A stretch of 64,000 bases of DNA from Pseudomonas sp. MM213 (GCF_020423045.1 NZ_CP081943.1:2604001-2668000), one strand, 5' to 3'; counted from the stretch's first letter, positions 1 to 8,810 are shown. Translations and numbers: made by a program. The notes: a model not told the origin generated them from the sequence alone.

Positions 1-312
1 CTCAAGGCCGGTGAGCGTCAGAGCTTCAAGCTCAATCGCCTCGACCCGCTCGAACCTTTCGACACCAGCGCCCTGGCCTGGGACAAGGGCATGTTGCTGG
101 CGAGCAATATGCGCCTGGACGAATTGCTCGGCGAATTGAGCCGCTATCGCCCCGGCGTGTTGCGTTGTCATGCGGATGTCGCGGGGTTGCGGGTGTCGGG
201 GGCGTTTTCCTTGCGTGACACCGATGCCAGCCTGCGTCTGCTCAGCGATACGTTGCCGCTGAAAATCAGCAGCCTGACCCGCTACTGGCTGTCGGTCGAG
301 CCCCGGGCCTGA
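1..312 (+). CDS. FecR-family anti-sigma regulator, C-terminal part (5' truncated by window)
   Basis: The frame is open from base 1 to the TGA at 310-312, giving the last 103 residues of a protein whose start lies outside the window. The sequence (LDELLGELSRYRPGVLRC, then VSGAFSLRDTDASLRLL) is typical of the C-terminal periplasmic part of FecR proteins. In that family these inner-membrane anti-sigma factors relay occupancy of a TonB-dependent receptor to a FecI-type ECF sigma factor. The next gene downstream, 101 nt away on the same strand, is a TonB-dependent receptor with an N-terminal signalling (STN) domain, which fits a sigma-FecR-receptor triad whose sigma gene is upstream of the window. 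Family assignment is good; the specific siderophore is unknown. Confidence 0.85.
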   Translation, partial: LKAGERQSFKLNRLDPLEPFDTSALAWDKGMLLASNMRLDELLGELSRYRPGVLRCHADVAGLRVSGAFSLRDTDASLRLLSDTLPLKISSLTRYWLSVEPRA

Positions 313-413
313 GTGCGCTGAAAAACTATTTCACAGTCCCCTGATACCTTTCCGCGTTTCGTTCGGTGTGTGGATAGACCTCTTCAATTCCACGCGCTCG
401 ACAGGAACGCCGA

Positions 414-2843
414 ATGACTTCAACACCGCTGCACCGCCCCGCCGATTTCCCGCTCAAGGCCCTGAGCCTGAGCATTGCCCTGGCCTTTACCGCGATGCTG
501 CCGATCAACAGCCATGCCGCTGACACCGTCAGCGAAAGTACCAGCCGCAACGTCGATATCGGGCCGGGCTTGCTCAGTCATACCCTGGCGCAATTCGCCG
601 TGGCGGTCGGCGTGCCGTTGTCGTTCGATCCGGCGCAACTGGGCAATCGCCAGAGCCCGGGATTGCAAGGCAACTACAGCGTGCAGTCAGGCTTCGCGCA
701 ATTGCTTGAGGGCAGCGGTTTCGAGTTGATCAGCACGGGCGGAAACGGTTACACCGTGGCGCCGCGAGTCGCTGCCAACGGTGCGCTGGAGCTGGGCGCC
801 ACCAGCGTCAGCGCCCTGCGCGACGACAACGCGGACACCTACGGTGGCGGTCAGGTCGCCAAGGTTGCGCAGATCGGCATGCTCGGTAACCAGGCCTTGA
901 AAGACCTGCCCTTCAGCGTCACCAGCTACACCGCCAAAACCATCGCCGACCAGCAAGCGCAGACCGTGGGCGATGTGTTGCTCAACGACGCTTCGGTTCG
1001 GCAGTCCGCCGGCTTTGGCAACTTCTCCCAGGTGTTCGTGATCCGCGGTTTGCCGCTGCTGTCCGATGACATTTCCTATAACGGTCTTTACGGCATCCTG
1101 CCCCGGCAGATCATCGCCACCGAAGCGCTGGAACGGGTCGAGTTGTTCAAGGGACCGAACGCTTTTGTGAATGGTGTTACGCCCAGCGGCAGCGGGATTG
1201 GCGGTGGCGTCAACCTGCAACCCAAACGCGCCAACGATGTGCCGACCCGCAGCGTCACCCTCGATTACAGCGACGATGGCCGGGTCGGCGGGCATCTGGA
1301 CCTGGGCCAGCGCTTTGGCGAAGACAACCGATTCGGCGCGCGGGTCAATCTGCTGCAACGCGAAGGCGCCACCGCCGTCGATGACGAAGACCGTCGCTCG
1401 TCGCTGATCAGCGTCGGCCTGGACTACCGAGGTGATCGCCTGCGGGTGTCGACGGACCTGGGCTATCAGAAACAGGTGATCAATCAGGGCCGCTCGGTGA
1501 TCTATGTCGATTCGACCTTGAGCAAAGCGCCCAAGGTGCCGGATGCCAACGCCGGTTACGCACAGAGCTGGAGCTACTCGCAACTGGAAGACACCTTCGG
1601 CATGGCCCGCGCCGAGTACGACCTCAGTGACAACTGGACCGCCTACGTGTCCGGCGGCGCCAAACACACCCGGGAAAACGGCGTGTATTCGTCGCTGACC
1701 GTCACCGACCTCAACGGCAATGCCCGGGGTGGCATGCTTTACTCGCCTCACGACGAGGACAACAAAAGCCTGATGACCGGCCTCAACGGCCACTTGAACA
1801 CCGGGCCGATCAGTCACCAATTGAACCTGGGCCTCGCGGGTATCTGGGGCCAGCAACGCTCGGCGTTCGAAACCATAGGCGCCGCCACGCGCTACAGCAC
1901 CAACCTCTACGACGTCACGGACAAACCGCGCCCAAGCCCCACATCGTTTGCCAGCGACATTCACGACCCACGCATCGTCGGCAAGAACACCCTGCGCAGC
2001 GCGGCGGTGTCCGACACCCTGGGTTTCATCGATGATCGCGTCCTGCTCACCCTCGGCGTACGGCGCCAGACGCTCAACGTCGATGGCTGGAACACCACCA
2101 CCGGCGCACGCACCTCAAGCTACGAAGAGTCGATCACCACGCCGGTCTATGGCCTGGTGATCAAGCCATGGGAACACGTTTCGTTCTACGCCAACCGCAT
2201 CGAAGGCCTGGCCAAGGGCCCGACGCCGCCGACCAGCGCGATCAACCGCGACGAGACCTTCGCCCCGGTGCGCAGCAAGCAAATCGAAGCCGGCGTGCGC
2301 CTGGACATGGACACCTATGGCGCGAGCCTCGGCGTGTACCGCATCGAACAGCCGTCGAGCTACACCCAGGACGGGATCTTCCGGGTCGATGGCGAGCAGC
2401 AAAACAAAGGCGTGGAGTTGAACGTCTATGGCGAGCCGCTTGATGGCCTGCGCCTGCTGAGCGGCGCGACGCTGATGAAGACTGAAATCGAAGGCAGCAC
2501 CAACGGGGTCAACGACGGCAACCGCGCCGTCGGCGTACCGCGTTTTCAACTCAACGTCGGGGCGGATTGGGACGTGCCGGGGATTGAAGGCGCGGCGCTC
2601 AGTGCGCGGATGCTGCGCACCGGCGGGCAATACCTGAACGCCGCCAACACCCAGAGCATTCCGGCGTGGAACCGCTTTGATGTGGGGTCGCGGTATGCCT
2701 TCAAGATGGATGAGAAGCAAATCACCTTGCGCGCCAATCTGGAGAACGTGGCGAACAAGGCCTATTGGGCCTCGGCGAATGGCGGGTACCTGACGCAGGG
2801 GACGCCGCGGACACTGAAGGTTTCGGCGACGCTGGATTTCTGA
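414..2843 (+). CDS. TonB-dependent siderophore receptor with STN signalling domain
   Basis: An 809-aa outer-membrane receptor. It begins with a signal peptide (about residues 1-35, ending near NSHAAD). A secretin/TonB N-terminal signalling domain follows at about 45-118 (IGPGLLSHTLAQFAVAVGVPL), as in FecA and FpvA. Next come a plug domain (about 150-260, FSVTSYTAKTIADQQAQTVGDVL and VFVIRGL) and a 22-strand-type beta barrel ending in a terminal phenylalanine (SATLDF). The STN domain and the fecR-like gene just upstream indicate cell-surface signalling. The ligand cannot be read from the sequence; the general class is ferric-siderophore uptake, and a xenosiderophore is possible. It is a different protein from FpvA at 32.7 kb. 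Confidence 0.9.
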   Translation: MTSTPLHRPADFPLKALSLSIALAFTAMLPINSHAADTVSESTSRNVDIGPGLLSHTLAQFAVAVGVPLSFDPAQLGNRQSPGLQGNYSVQSGFAQLLEGSGFELISTGGNGYTVAPRVAANGALELGATSVSALRDDNADTYGGGQVAKVAQIGMLGNQALKDLPFSVTSYTAKTIADQQAQTVGDVLLNDASVRQSAGFGNFSQVFVIRGLPLLSDDISYNGLYGILPRQIIATEALERVELFKGPNAFVNGVTPSGSGIGGGVNLQPKRANDVPTRSVTLDYSDDGRVGGHLDLGQRFGEDNRFGARVNLLQREGATAVDDEDRRSSLISVGLDYRGDRLRVSTDLGYQKQVINQGRSVIYVDSTLSKAPKVPDANAGYAQSWSYSQLEDTFGMARAEYDLSDNWTAYVSGGAKHTRENGVYSSLTVTDLNGNARGGMLYSPHDEDNKSLMTGLNGHLNTGPISHQLNLGLAGIWGQQRSAFETIGAATRYSTNLYDVTDKPRPSPTSFASDIHDPRIVGKNTLRSAAVSDTLGFIDDRVLLTLGVRRQTLNVDGWNTTTGARTSSYEESITTPVYGLVIKPWEHVSFYANRIEGLAKGPTPPTSAINRDETFAPVRSKQIEAGVRLDMDTYGASLGVYRIEQPSSYTQDGIFRVDGEQQNKGVELNVYGEPLDGLRLLSGATLMKTEIEGSTNGVNDGNRAVGVPRFQLNVGADWDVPGIEGAALSARMLRTGGQYLNAANTQSIPAWNRFDVGSRYAFKMDEKQITLRANLENVANKAYWASANGGYLTQGTPRTLKVSATLDF

Positions 2844-2869
2844 TTTTTTGTGGTGAGGTCAATATTGCC

Positions 2870-2951
2870 TTCGCGGGCAAGTCGGGTCGCCGCACCGCTC
2901 GCTCCTACAGGGGATTGAGTCGTACCTGTAGGAGCGAGGCTTGCCCGCGAA
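2870..2951. repeat. REP inverted pair
   Basis: Two copies of a Pseudomonas-type REP (TGTAGGAGCGAGGCTTGCCC and relatives) face each other between the receptor and the convergent channel gene. The left copy carries the longer variant with an internal CGCCGCACCGC stretch. The pair can fold into a long stem and may act as a bidirectional transcript end. Confidence 0.85.
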
Positions 2952-2978
2952 CCGCGCAGCGGCCATTCAACACAACCC

Positions 2979-4421
2979 TTACGCCCGACTGCGCAACCAC
3001 TGCAAAAACCCCTTCTTCTCCACCACCTTCGGCGTTTCCTGGGTCAACGTCTGTGCCTTGTGCAAACGGAAATCCAGCAACGCCTTCATCGCTTCGCCGA
3101 TGTCATGCCGCGCATCCAGGCACGGTTTGAGGTAGTCCTTTTCGATCCGGTACAGGCTGCAAGCGGTCTTGGCGCTGAAGTCCGCCGGCAGCGCCGTGTC
3201 CGACAAGATCCCGCCCTCGCCGATCACCTCGCCCGGCCCCATGCGCCCGGACTCGAACTTGCCCCCTGCGCGGCTCAGCGCCACCGAGACCACGCCGGAT
3301 TCGATGATGAACAGATGATCGCTGACCTCCCCCGCCGGCAGGATCATTTCCCCGGCGCGGAAGTTTTGCAGGGTCATGTGCTGGCTGAAGGTTTCTTTTT
3401 CTTCCTGACGCAAAGTCGAAAAAATCGCCGAGCTTTCCAGCAACGCCCGTGGCCGCGACAGGTTCACCGGTGCATTCGATTCGACGCTGGACAACAGGCT
3501 CACGCCGGATGCCTGCAAGTGCCGGAACGCCAGATCGAACAGCAGATTGCGCACCATGCGCTTCTGGTCCATCGAGACCACGAAGCCGCTGATTTCGTAT
3601 TCCACGCCGGTGGCGCTCGAACCTTTGAGCGCGACACACGGCGCCGGCTTGGCCAGCAGGTATCGGCACCCCTCCATCGCCCGCTCCAGCGCATCGATCA
3701 CCGTTTGCGGACGTGCGTGCGGGCTCAACTGCAAGCTGATCGACACGCCGAAAATGTCGCTCGGCCGGCTGAAGTTGATGATCTTGGCCTTGGCGGCCAG
3801 CGAGTTGGGGATCACCGCCATGCTGCCCTGGGACGTTTGCAGGCGCGTGGCGCGCCAATCGATGTCGGTGACCCTACCTTCGGTGCCGTCGATGGAGATC
3901 CAGTCATCCAGTTGATAGGGTTTGGTGGTGTTGAGGACGATCCCCGAGAACACGTCGCTGAGGGTGCTTTGCAACGCCAGGCCGACGATGATCGCCAACG
4001 CGCCGGACGTCGCCAGCACGCCTTTGACCGGCAGGTCGAGCACGTACGCCAGGGCCGCGATGATCGCGATCAGGAAAATCACCGCGCCGAGCAAATCCTG
4101 GAGCAGGCGACCGGTGTGCCCGACCCGTTGCATCATCCCTGCGCCGATCAACACCGTCAGGGTGCGCGCGCCGAACAGCCACCAGCCAATCTGCAAGCCG
4201 GTCGCCGCCAGGTGCAACGGCACGTTGTCCGCCCAGGGCGCGGGCTCCAGAGGGTTCAGGCCTTCGTTGAACAACAGGATGCTGAACAACGTGAAAATCA
4301 GCAGCCGCACCAACAGTTTCCAGTTGCTGCCACTGGCACTGATCAAGCGCCACAGCCCCAGATCGATGATGATCAGGATCAGGGCACAGACCAGCGGGTG
4401 ATTGGTAAGCAGTGACAGCAT
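2979..4421 (-). CDS. Mechanosensitive (MscS-type) channel with C-terminal cyclic-nucleotide-binding-like domain
   Basis: The protein is 480 aa from the start chosen here, the ATG at 4421, which has GGAG 7 nt upstream. A 39-aa longer reading exists, but it would begin inside a REP element and is rejected. Hydrophobic segments fill the N-terminal half (LVCALILIIIDLGL, LLVRLLIFTLFSILL, LLGAVIFLIAIIAALAYVL). The MscS pore and beta domain follow (GVLATSGALAIIVGLALQST, then DWISIDGTEGRVTDIDWRAT). The last 130 residues form a CRP-like cNMP-binding fold (FRAGEMILPAGEVSDHLFII; GEVIGEGGILSDTALPADF). The family forms inner-membrane channels; ligand gating by a cyclic nucleotide is only suggested by the domain. 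It sits between two REP pairs and is probably a single-gene unit. Confidence 0.9.
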   Translation of the reverse strand: MLSLLTNHPLVCALILIIIDLGLWRLISASGSNWKLLVRLLIFTLFSILLFNEGLNPLEPAPWADNVPLHLAATGLQIGWWLFGARTLTVLIGAGMMQRVGHTGRLLQDLLGAVIFLIAIIAALAYVLDLPVKGVLATSGALAIIVGLALQSTLSDVFSGIVLNTTKPYQLDDWISIDGTEGRVTDIDWRATRLQTSQGSMAVIPNSLAAKAKIINFSRPSDIFGVSISLQLSPHARPQTVIDALERAMEGCRYLLAKPAPCVALKGSSATGVEYEISGFVVSMDQKRMVRNLLFDLAFRHLQASGVSLLSSVESNAPVNLSRPRALLESSAIFSTLRQEEKETFSQHMTLQNFRAGEMILPAGEVSDHLFIIESGVVSVALSRAGGKFESGRMGPGEVIGEGGILSDTALPADFSAKTACSLYRIEKDYLKPCLDARHDIGEAMKALLDFRLHKAQTLTQETPKVVEKKGFLQWLRSRA

Positions 4422-4492
4422 CAAGCAACTCCAGCCATGTACGGATGGGCACAGTGTAGGAGCAAACGCAGTCGTTGGAACAACACAAAACA

Positions 4493-4583
4493 CTGTAGGA
4501 GCCGGCTTGCCGGCGATGGTGGTCTCACAGTCACTCAATTGTTGACTGCTCTACCGCCATCGCCAGCAAGCCGGCTCCTACAG
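4493..4583. repeat. REP inverted pair
   Basis: Inverted copies of the TGTAGGAGCCGGCTTGC-type REP flank a spacer of about 40 bp. The element lies between the channel gene start and the 3' end of the ycaC-like gene. Part of it is covered by the spurious upstream extension of the channel ORF. Confidence 0.85.
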
Positions 4584-4602
4584 GGGTGATGTGTGTCAGT
4601 GA

Positions 4603-5229
4603 TTATTTGCTATTGGTCAGCGTGTTGTAGCTGGTCATCAGGTTGCGGTAGTCCGGGATGTGGTTGGAGAACAGGGTCGCCAGGCCTTCCACGTCGTTGC
4701 GCCAGTCGCGATGCAGCTCGCAGGCCAGGCCGAACCAGGTCATCAATTGCGCGCCGGAAGACGACATGCGGTCCCAGGCCGATTGGCGGGTCAGCTCGTT
4801 GAACGTGCCGGAAGCGTCCGTCACCACAAACACGTCAAAACCTTCCGCCAGTGCCGACAGCGCCGGGAATGCCACGCACACCTCGGTCACCACGCCGGCG
4901 ATGATCAGTTGCTTCTTGCCGGTGGCCTTGATCGCCTTGACGAAGTCTTCGTTGTCCCAGGCATTGATCTGGCCAGGACGGGCAATGTAAGGCGCATCCG
5001 GAAACAGCGCTTTGAGCTCGGGCACCAGCGGGCCGTTGGGGCCGGTTTCGAAACTGGTGGTGAGGATGGTCGGCAATTTGAAGTACTTGGCCAGGTCGGC
5101 CAGGGCCAGCACGTTGTTCTTGAAACGGTCCGGTTCGATGTCCCGCACCAGAGACAGCAGGCCCGCCTGATGATCCACCAACAGAACGGCGGCGTTATCC
5201 TTGTCGAGACGTTTGTAAGAAGTAGTCAT
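4603..5229 (-). CDS. ycaC: YcaC-like isochorismatase-family cysteine hydrolase
   Basis: At 208 aa this is the usual length of the E. coli YcaC group. Family signatures are the catalytic Asp region near the N-terminus (AAVLLVDHQAGLLSLV), the KATGKKQLIIAGVVTEVCV segment containing the nucleophilic Cys, and the VVTDASGTFNEL stretch. These are alpha/beta enzymes that hydrolyse amide-like bonds or remain functionally uncharacterised; the YcaC substrate is unknown. A second paralogous hydrolase lies 56 nt upstream on the same strand and a pirin further upstream, so the three are probably co-transcribed. It does not look like the isochorismatase of a siderophore route, because no isochorismate synthase or DHB genes are nearby. 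Confidence 0.85.
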   Translation of the reverse strand: MTTSYKRLDKDNAAVLLVDHQAGLLSLVRDIEPDRFKNNVLALADLAKYFKLPTILTTSFETGPNGPLVPELKALFPDAPYIARPGQINAWDNEDFVKAIKATGKKQLIIAGVVTEVCVAFPALSALAEGFDVFVVTDASGTFNELTRQSAWDRMSSSGAQLMTWFGLACELHRDWRNDVEGLATLFSNHIPDYRNLMTSYNTLTNSK

Positions 5230-5285
5230 TTCAGTAGTCCTCGCGTGTTATCGATGCCGAGTGGAAATCGGCGTGGGGTACTCGG

Positions 5286-5969
5286 TTAGCGCTGGGAATC
5301 CAGCACTTCGTGTTCGTTCGCCACTTGCTGGGCCTTGAGGTAACTCTCGATCAGCAATTGATAATGCGGCATGGCCTGGGCGTAGACAGCCGCCCACTGC
5401 TCGGCATCCGGACGGTTCCACGAGCCTTGCAGCTCAGAGAGCGTAGCCATGATGTCGATCGGCACCACCCCGGCTTGTGCCAAACGGGCAATCGTCAGAT
5501 CAGTGGCCAGTTTCGAGTGGTTGCCGGAAGCATCGACCACGGCAAACACTTTGTAGCCTTCATGCACCGCCGCAATGGACGGGAACGCCAGGCATACGCT
5601 GGTCAGGGTGCCGGCGATCACCAGGGTTTTCTTGCCGGTGGCTTTGACTGCCGCGTGAAACTCGGCATTGTCCCAGGCGTTGATTTCACCTTTGCGCGCC
5701 ACGTATTGAGCATGCGGCGCGGCTTCGTGGATTTCCGGAATCAACGGTCCGTTCGGTCCTTGCGGTACGGAAGCGGTGGTGATCACCGGCATCTTCAGCA
5801 GTGTCGCGGCTTTGGCCAGGGCAATGGCGTTGGCGCGCAGTTGCGGTACGTCCATGTCCTTGACGATCTGGAACAATCCGCTCTGGTGGTCGATCAACAG
5901 CATCGCGCTGTCGTTGGGATCGATGGTCGGTTTTTGGCCATTGAAGTTGGCCGCGTTGACGGTACTCAT
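5286..5969 (-). CDS. Isochorismatase-family cysteine hydrolase (second paralog)
   Basis: A 227-aa alpha/beta hydrolase paralogous to the downstream YcaC-like protein. It has matching positions for the catalytic Asp ([16 protein letters not shown]), Lys ([13 protein letters not shown]) and Cys ([18 protein letters not shown]). The N-terminus is about 12 residues longer and the C-terminus carries an extra tail ([16 protein letters not shown]). It lies 92 nt downstream of the pirin gene, same strand, and 56 nt upstream of the next hydrolase. The pirin-hydrolase-hydrolase order opposite a LysR regulator suggests one inducible unit, perhaps for aromatic or amide turnover; that function is inferred from context only. 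Confidence 0.8.
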   Translation of the reverse strand: MSTVNAANFNGQKPTIDPNDSAMLLIDHQSGLFQIVKDMDVPQLRANAIALAKAATLLKMPVITTASVPQGPNGPLIPEIHEAAPHAQYVARKGEINAWDNAEFHAAVKATGKKTLVIAGTLTSVCLAFPSIAAVHEGYKVFAVVDASGNHSKLATDLTIARLAQAGVVPIDIMATLSELQGSWNRPDAEQWAAVYAQAMPHYQLLIESYLKAQQVANEHEVLDSQR

Positions 5970-6061
5970 GTGCGTCTCCTCTTTATTTCAGGCAACAGCC
6001 ATCCCTGGCCCCGGAACCGGCCTACGCATCCTGTGTAGAGCGGGTTGTTGAACCTGTAGGG

Positions 6062-6928
6062 TTAACCGTGCATCCGGCCGAACCGACCGGACTGGAAGTC
6101 AGCAAAGGCCTGGTGAATCTCTTGCTCGCTGTTCATCACGAACGGGCCGTGGCCGACGATGGGTTCGTCGATCGGCTCGCCGCTGAGCAGCAACACGACT
6201 GCGTCGTTATTGGCTTCCAGACTGATCTGATGGCCATTGCGTTCGAACAACGCCAACTGCCCTTCGCGCACCAGTTCCAGGCCGTTGACCTGAACCGTGC
6301 CACGCAGCACCACCAGTGCGGTGTTGCGACCTTCATGCAGATCGAGGGTCAGCAACTTGCCGCCGTTGAGGCGCAAGTCCCAGACATCGACCGGGGTGAA
6401 TGTCCGCGCCGGGCCGGTGTGGCCGTCGAATTCGCCGGCGATCAAGCGCAGGCTGCCGGCCTCGTCCTTGAGCGGGATGCTCGGAATGTCGCCGTCGAGA
6501 ATCGTCTGGTAACCGGCGTCGGCCATTTTGTCTTTGGCCGGCAGGTTGACCCACAGCTGGACCATTTCCAGGGTGCCGCCGGTTTTGGCGAAGCCTTCGG
6601 AGTGGAACTCTTCGTGGAGAATCCCCGAGGCGGCGGTCATCCATTGCACATCGCCCGGGCCGATCTTGCCGCCGCTGCCGGTGGAGTCGCGGTGCTCCAG
6701 TTCGCCCTTATAAACGATAGTCACGGTTTCGAAACCGCGGTGCGGATGCTGACCAACGCCACGACGCTCGGTGGTCGGGGTGAATTCAGCAGGGCCGGCG
6801 TGATCCAGCAGCAAAAACGGGCTGATGTGTTTGCCCAGGTTGTCGTAGGAAAACAGCGTACGAACCGGAAAACCGTCGCCGACCCAATGGGTCCGTGGGC
6901 TGGTGTAGATGCCGATGATGTTTTTCAT
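6062..6928 (-). CDS. Pirin-family bicupin protein
   Basis: A 288-aa member of the pirin family. The N-terminal cupin carries the typical motifs HISPFLLLDHAGPAEF, GVGQHPHRGFETVTI and the GPGDVQWMTAASGILHEEF stretch, which contains the metal-ligand His and Glu residues. A pirin C-terminal domain follows (GRNTALVVLRGTVQVNG). Family members bind Fe or another metal, and several (such as E. coli YhhW) show quercetin 2,3-dioxygenase activity; the substrate here is unknown. The gene starts 105 nt from a divergently transcribed LysR regulator, the usual arrangement for regulator and target. Confidence 0.9.
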   Translation of the reverse strand: MKNIIGIYTSPRTHWVGDGFPVRTLFSYDNLGKHISPFLLLDHAGPAEFTPTTERRGVGQHPHRGFETVTIVYKGELEHRDSTGSGGKIGPGDVQWMTAASGILHEEFHSEGFAKTGGTLEMVQLWVNLPAKDKMADAGYQTILDGDIPSIPLKDEAGSLRLIAGEFDGHTGPARTFTPVDVWDLRLNGGKLLTLDLHEGRNTALVVLRGTVQVNGLELVREGQLALFERNGHQISLEANNDAVVLLLSGEPIDEPIVGHGPFVMNSEQEIHQAFADFQSGRFGRMHG

Positions 6929-7016
6929 GCTGCCTCCGAAATCTGTGGTTTGACGCGATGGACAAAGCTTAAAACCGAACCCTTTGGTGCGCTAGACTGC
7001 AAAAATCAGCCTTAGC

Positions 7017-7032
7017 GTTCTATATGGAGAAC
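7017..7032 (+). promoter_or_regulatory. Short inverted repeat overlapping the RBS of the LysR gene
   Basis: GTTCT-6 nt-AGAAC lies directly before the LysR start and contains its GGAG ribosome-binding site. Its position would allow autoregulation or control of the divergent pirin unit. This is a dyad seen by eye with no direct functional evidence. Confidence 0.3.
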
Positions 7033-7033
7033 G

Positions 7034-7942
7034 ATGGTGGAAGACCTCAACACCCTCTACTACTTCACCCAAGTGGTGGAACATCAGGGTTTCGCTGCGG
7101 CCGGGCGGGCGCTGGACATGCCCAAATCGAAGCTCAGCCGACGCATCGCCGAGCTCGAAGAGCGCCTCGGTGTACGTCTGTTGCACCGCACCAGCCGGCA
7201 TTGTTCGCTGACCGAAATCGGCCAGGCGTATTACCAGCGTTGCCTGGCCATGCGCGTGGAAGCGGAAAGCGCCGCCGAACTGATCGAGCGCAACCGCTCC
7301 GAACCCCAGGGCCTGGTGCGCATCAGTTGCCCGACCGCGTTGCTCAATTCCTGGGTCGGGCCGATGCTGACCCGCTACATGCTCAAATACCCGTTGGTGG
7401 AGTTGTTCATCGAGAGCACCAACCGCCGGGTCGACCTGATCCACGAGGGATTCGACATCGCCCTGCGCGTACGCTTTCCGCCGCTGGAGAACACCGATAT
7501 GGTGATGAAGGTGCTGGGCAACAGCACCCAAAGCCTGGTGGGCAGCCCGGCCTTTGCCGAACGCTTGTCGACGCCCGCCTCCCCGGCCGACCTCAGCGGT
7601 TTGCCCAGCGTGCACTGGGGCGCGGCGCAGCGTGAATATCAGTGGGAATTATTCGGCGCGAACGGCGCCAGCGCGCTGATTCGACACGCGCCACGCATGG
7701 TCACCGATGACTTGCTGGCCCTGCGCCACGCGGTGCTCGCGGGGATTGGCGTCGCGCACCTGCCCAGCGTGGTGGTGCGCGATGACATTGCCGCCGGACG
7801 CCTCGTCGAACTGGTGCCAGGCTGGGCGCCCAAGTGCGGGATCGTCCATGCGATCTTCCCCTCTCGCCGTGGGTTACTGCCGTCGGTGCGGACGTTGATT
7901 GACTTTCTCGGTGAGGAATTCAGCTACTCCGATATTGCTTGA
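7034..7942 (+). CDS. LysR-family transcriptional regulator
   Basis: A 302-aa LTTR. The N-terminal winged helix-turn-helix occupies about residues 1-62 (FAAAGRALDMPKSKLSRRIAELEERLGVRLLHR, split over the HTH). The co-inducer-binding domain follows (GLVRISCPTALLNSWVGPML; HEGFDIALRVRFPPLE; DDLLALRHAVLAGIGVAHLP). It belongs to the large DsdC/AaeR-like branch common in Pseudomonas. The start at 7034 has GGAGAACG directly upstream. It is divergent from the pirin-hydrolase genes, its most likely targets, and is followed on the same strand by a thioesterase gene that could also be regulated. Confidence 0.9.
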   Translation: MVEDLNTLYYFTQVVEHQGFAAAGRALDMPKSKLSRRIAELEERLGVRLLHRTSRHCSLTEIGQAYYQRCLAMRVEAESAAELIERNRSEPQGLVRISCPTALLNSWVGPMLTRYMLKYPLVELFIESTNRRVDLIHEGFDIALRVRFPPLENTDMVMKVLGNSTQSLVGSPAFAERLSTPASPADLSGLPSVHWGAAQREYQWELFGANGASALIRHAPRMVTDDLLALRHAVLAGIGVAHLPSVVVRDDIAAGRLVELVPGWAPKCGIVHAIFPSRRGLLPSVRTLIDFLGEEFSYSDIA

Positions 7943-7982
7943 GGAACGCGACACGCGGGGCTGGCGGAGTTTTTATTTCGGA

Positions 7983-8020
7983 CATAATATCAGCGCAGAT
8001 TACAACCATAATATCTGCGC
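7983..8020. promoter_or_regulatory. Candidate operator: near-perfect direct repeat plus dyad
   Basis: CATAATATCAGCGC (7983-7996) is repeated as CATAATATCTGCGC (8007-8020), 24 nt start to start with one mismatch. The inner arms GCGCAGAT (7993-8000) and ATCTGCGC (8013-8020) also form an inverted repeat. The element ends 20 nt before the thioesterase start. Two sites on nearly the same DNA face (about 2.3 turns) suggest binding of a dimer or tandem dimers. No regulator can be named. Confidence 0.5.
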
Positions 8021-8039
8021 CCGTCCGAGGACACTGAAC

Positions 8040-8579
8040 ATGCAAAGCCCCAACCGAGAAGCCACCCTCGCCCAATGGATCGTTCAGGAAGACGCCATGC
8101 GCGCACGTCTGGCCGGGCCCGGCAGCCTGTCGCTGGCGGAAGTCAGCGCGCTGTCGCCGGCCGAGTTCTTCGAGGGCATCGGCAACGGTGAACTGCCTTC
8201 GCCGCCGATTGGCACGCTGATGGACTTCATCCCTATCGAATGGTCGGCCGGGCTGTTCATCTTCCAGGGCACGCCGGACGCCCGGCATTACAACCCGCTG
8301 GGCAGCGTGCATGGCGGTTATGCGGCGACCTTGCTGGATTCGTGCATGGGCTGCGCGATTCATACGCAGCTGAAAAAGGGCCAAGGGTATACGACGCTGG
8401 ATCTGCGCATCAGTTATGTCCGCGCGCTGACCGGCGCCAGCGGACCGGTGCGGGCCGAGGGCAAGATTGTGCACCTGGGGCGTTCGACGGCGCTGGCCGA
8501 GGGGCGGATTTATGATGTGGATGGGCGGTTGTATGCGACGGGGTCGACCACCTGCATGATTCTTGAGGCTCGGGGGTAA
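8040..8579 (+). CDS. PaaI-family hotdog-fold thioesterase
   Basis: The protein is 179 aa from the ATG at 8040, which is preceded by GAGGACACTGAAC. A 47-aa longer reading overlaps the LysR gene, runs through the operator-like repeat and is not favoured. The family pattern is clear: HYNPLGSVHGGYAATLLDSC (hotdog HGG motif), then LDLRISYVRALT and GKIVHLGRSTALAEGRIYDV. Such enzymes hydrolyse acyl-CoA thioesters, often aryl-CoA. The substrate is not deducible. The gene follows the LysR regulator on the same strand, but the repeat upstream suggests its own promoter. Confidence 0.85.
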   Translation: MQSPNREATLAQWIVQEDAMRARLAGPGSLSLAEVSALSPAEFFEGIGNGELPSPPIGTLMDFIPIEWSAGLFIFQGTPDARHYNPLGSVHGGYAATLLDSCMGCAIHTQLKKGQGYTTLDLRISYVRALTGASGPVRAEGKIVHLGRSTALAEGRIYDVDGRLYATGSTTCMILEARG

Positions 8580-8599
8580 GGTTTTAGACCGAGTCGTTG

Positions 8600-8669
8600 C
8601 CTTCGCGGGCAAGCCTCGCTCCTACAGAAACAGTGTGCCCCCTGTAGGAGCGAGGCTTGCCCGCGAAGG
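8600..8669. repeat. REP inverted pair
   Basis: Two inverted copies of the TGTAGGAGCGAGGCTTGCC-type REP, with a short spacer, lie between the thioesterase and the aldo/keto reductase. They form a near-perfect long hairpin about 20 nt after the thioesterase stop codon. Confidence 0.85.
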
Positions 8670-8810
8670 CGTCCGTTGCAACACCGCGAATCCTCTTGCC
8701 TTACGATTCATGACTTGCGGTAAACATTGCTTTGCCCATCCAGCGGTTTTTCTCAAGGATGCAGGCACGGATACTCGTGCCCATTCCCACTGCAACCCCT
8801 GGAGTCATTG

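Noticed and set aside
687..1964. A 425-codon minus-strand ORF inside the first TonB-dependent receptor
   Set aside because: Antisense to an intact receptor gene; no motifs.
4422..4538. N-terminal 39-residue extension of the mechanosensitive channel
   Set aside because: It would start within a REP element, and a better ATG with GGAG is at 4421.
4603..5969. Isochorismatase-like genes as part of a catechol siderophore pathway
   Set aside because: The sequences are YcaC-type hydrolases and no isochorismate synthase, DHB dehydrogenase or aryl carrier genes are present.
7899..8039. N-terminal extension of the PaaI-type thioesterase overlapping the LysR gene
   Set aside because: It crosses the operator-like repeat; the ATG at 8040 has a good ribosome-binding site and begins the conserved protein.
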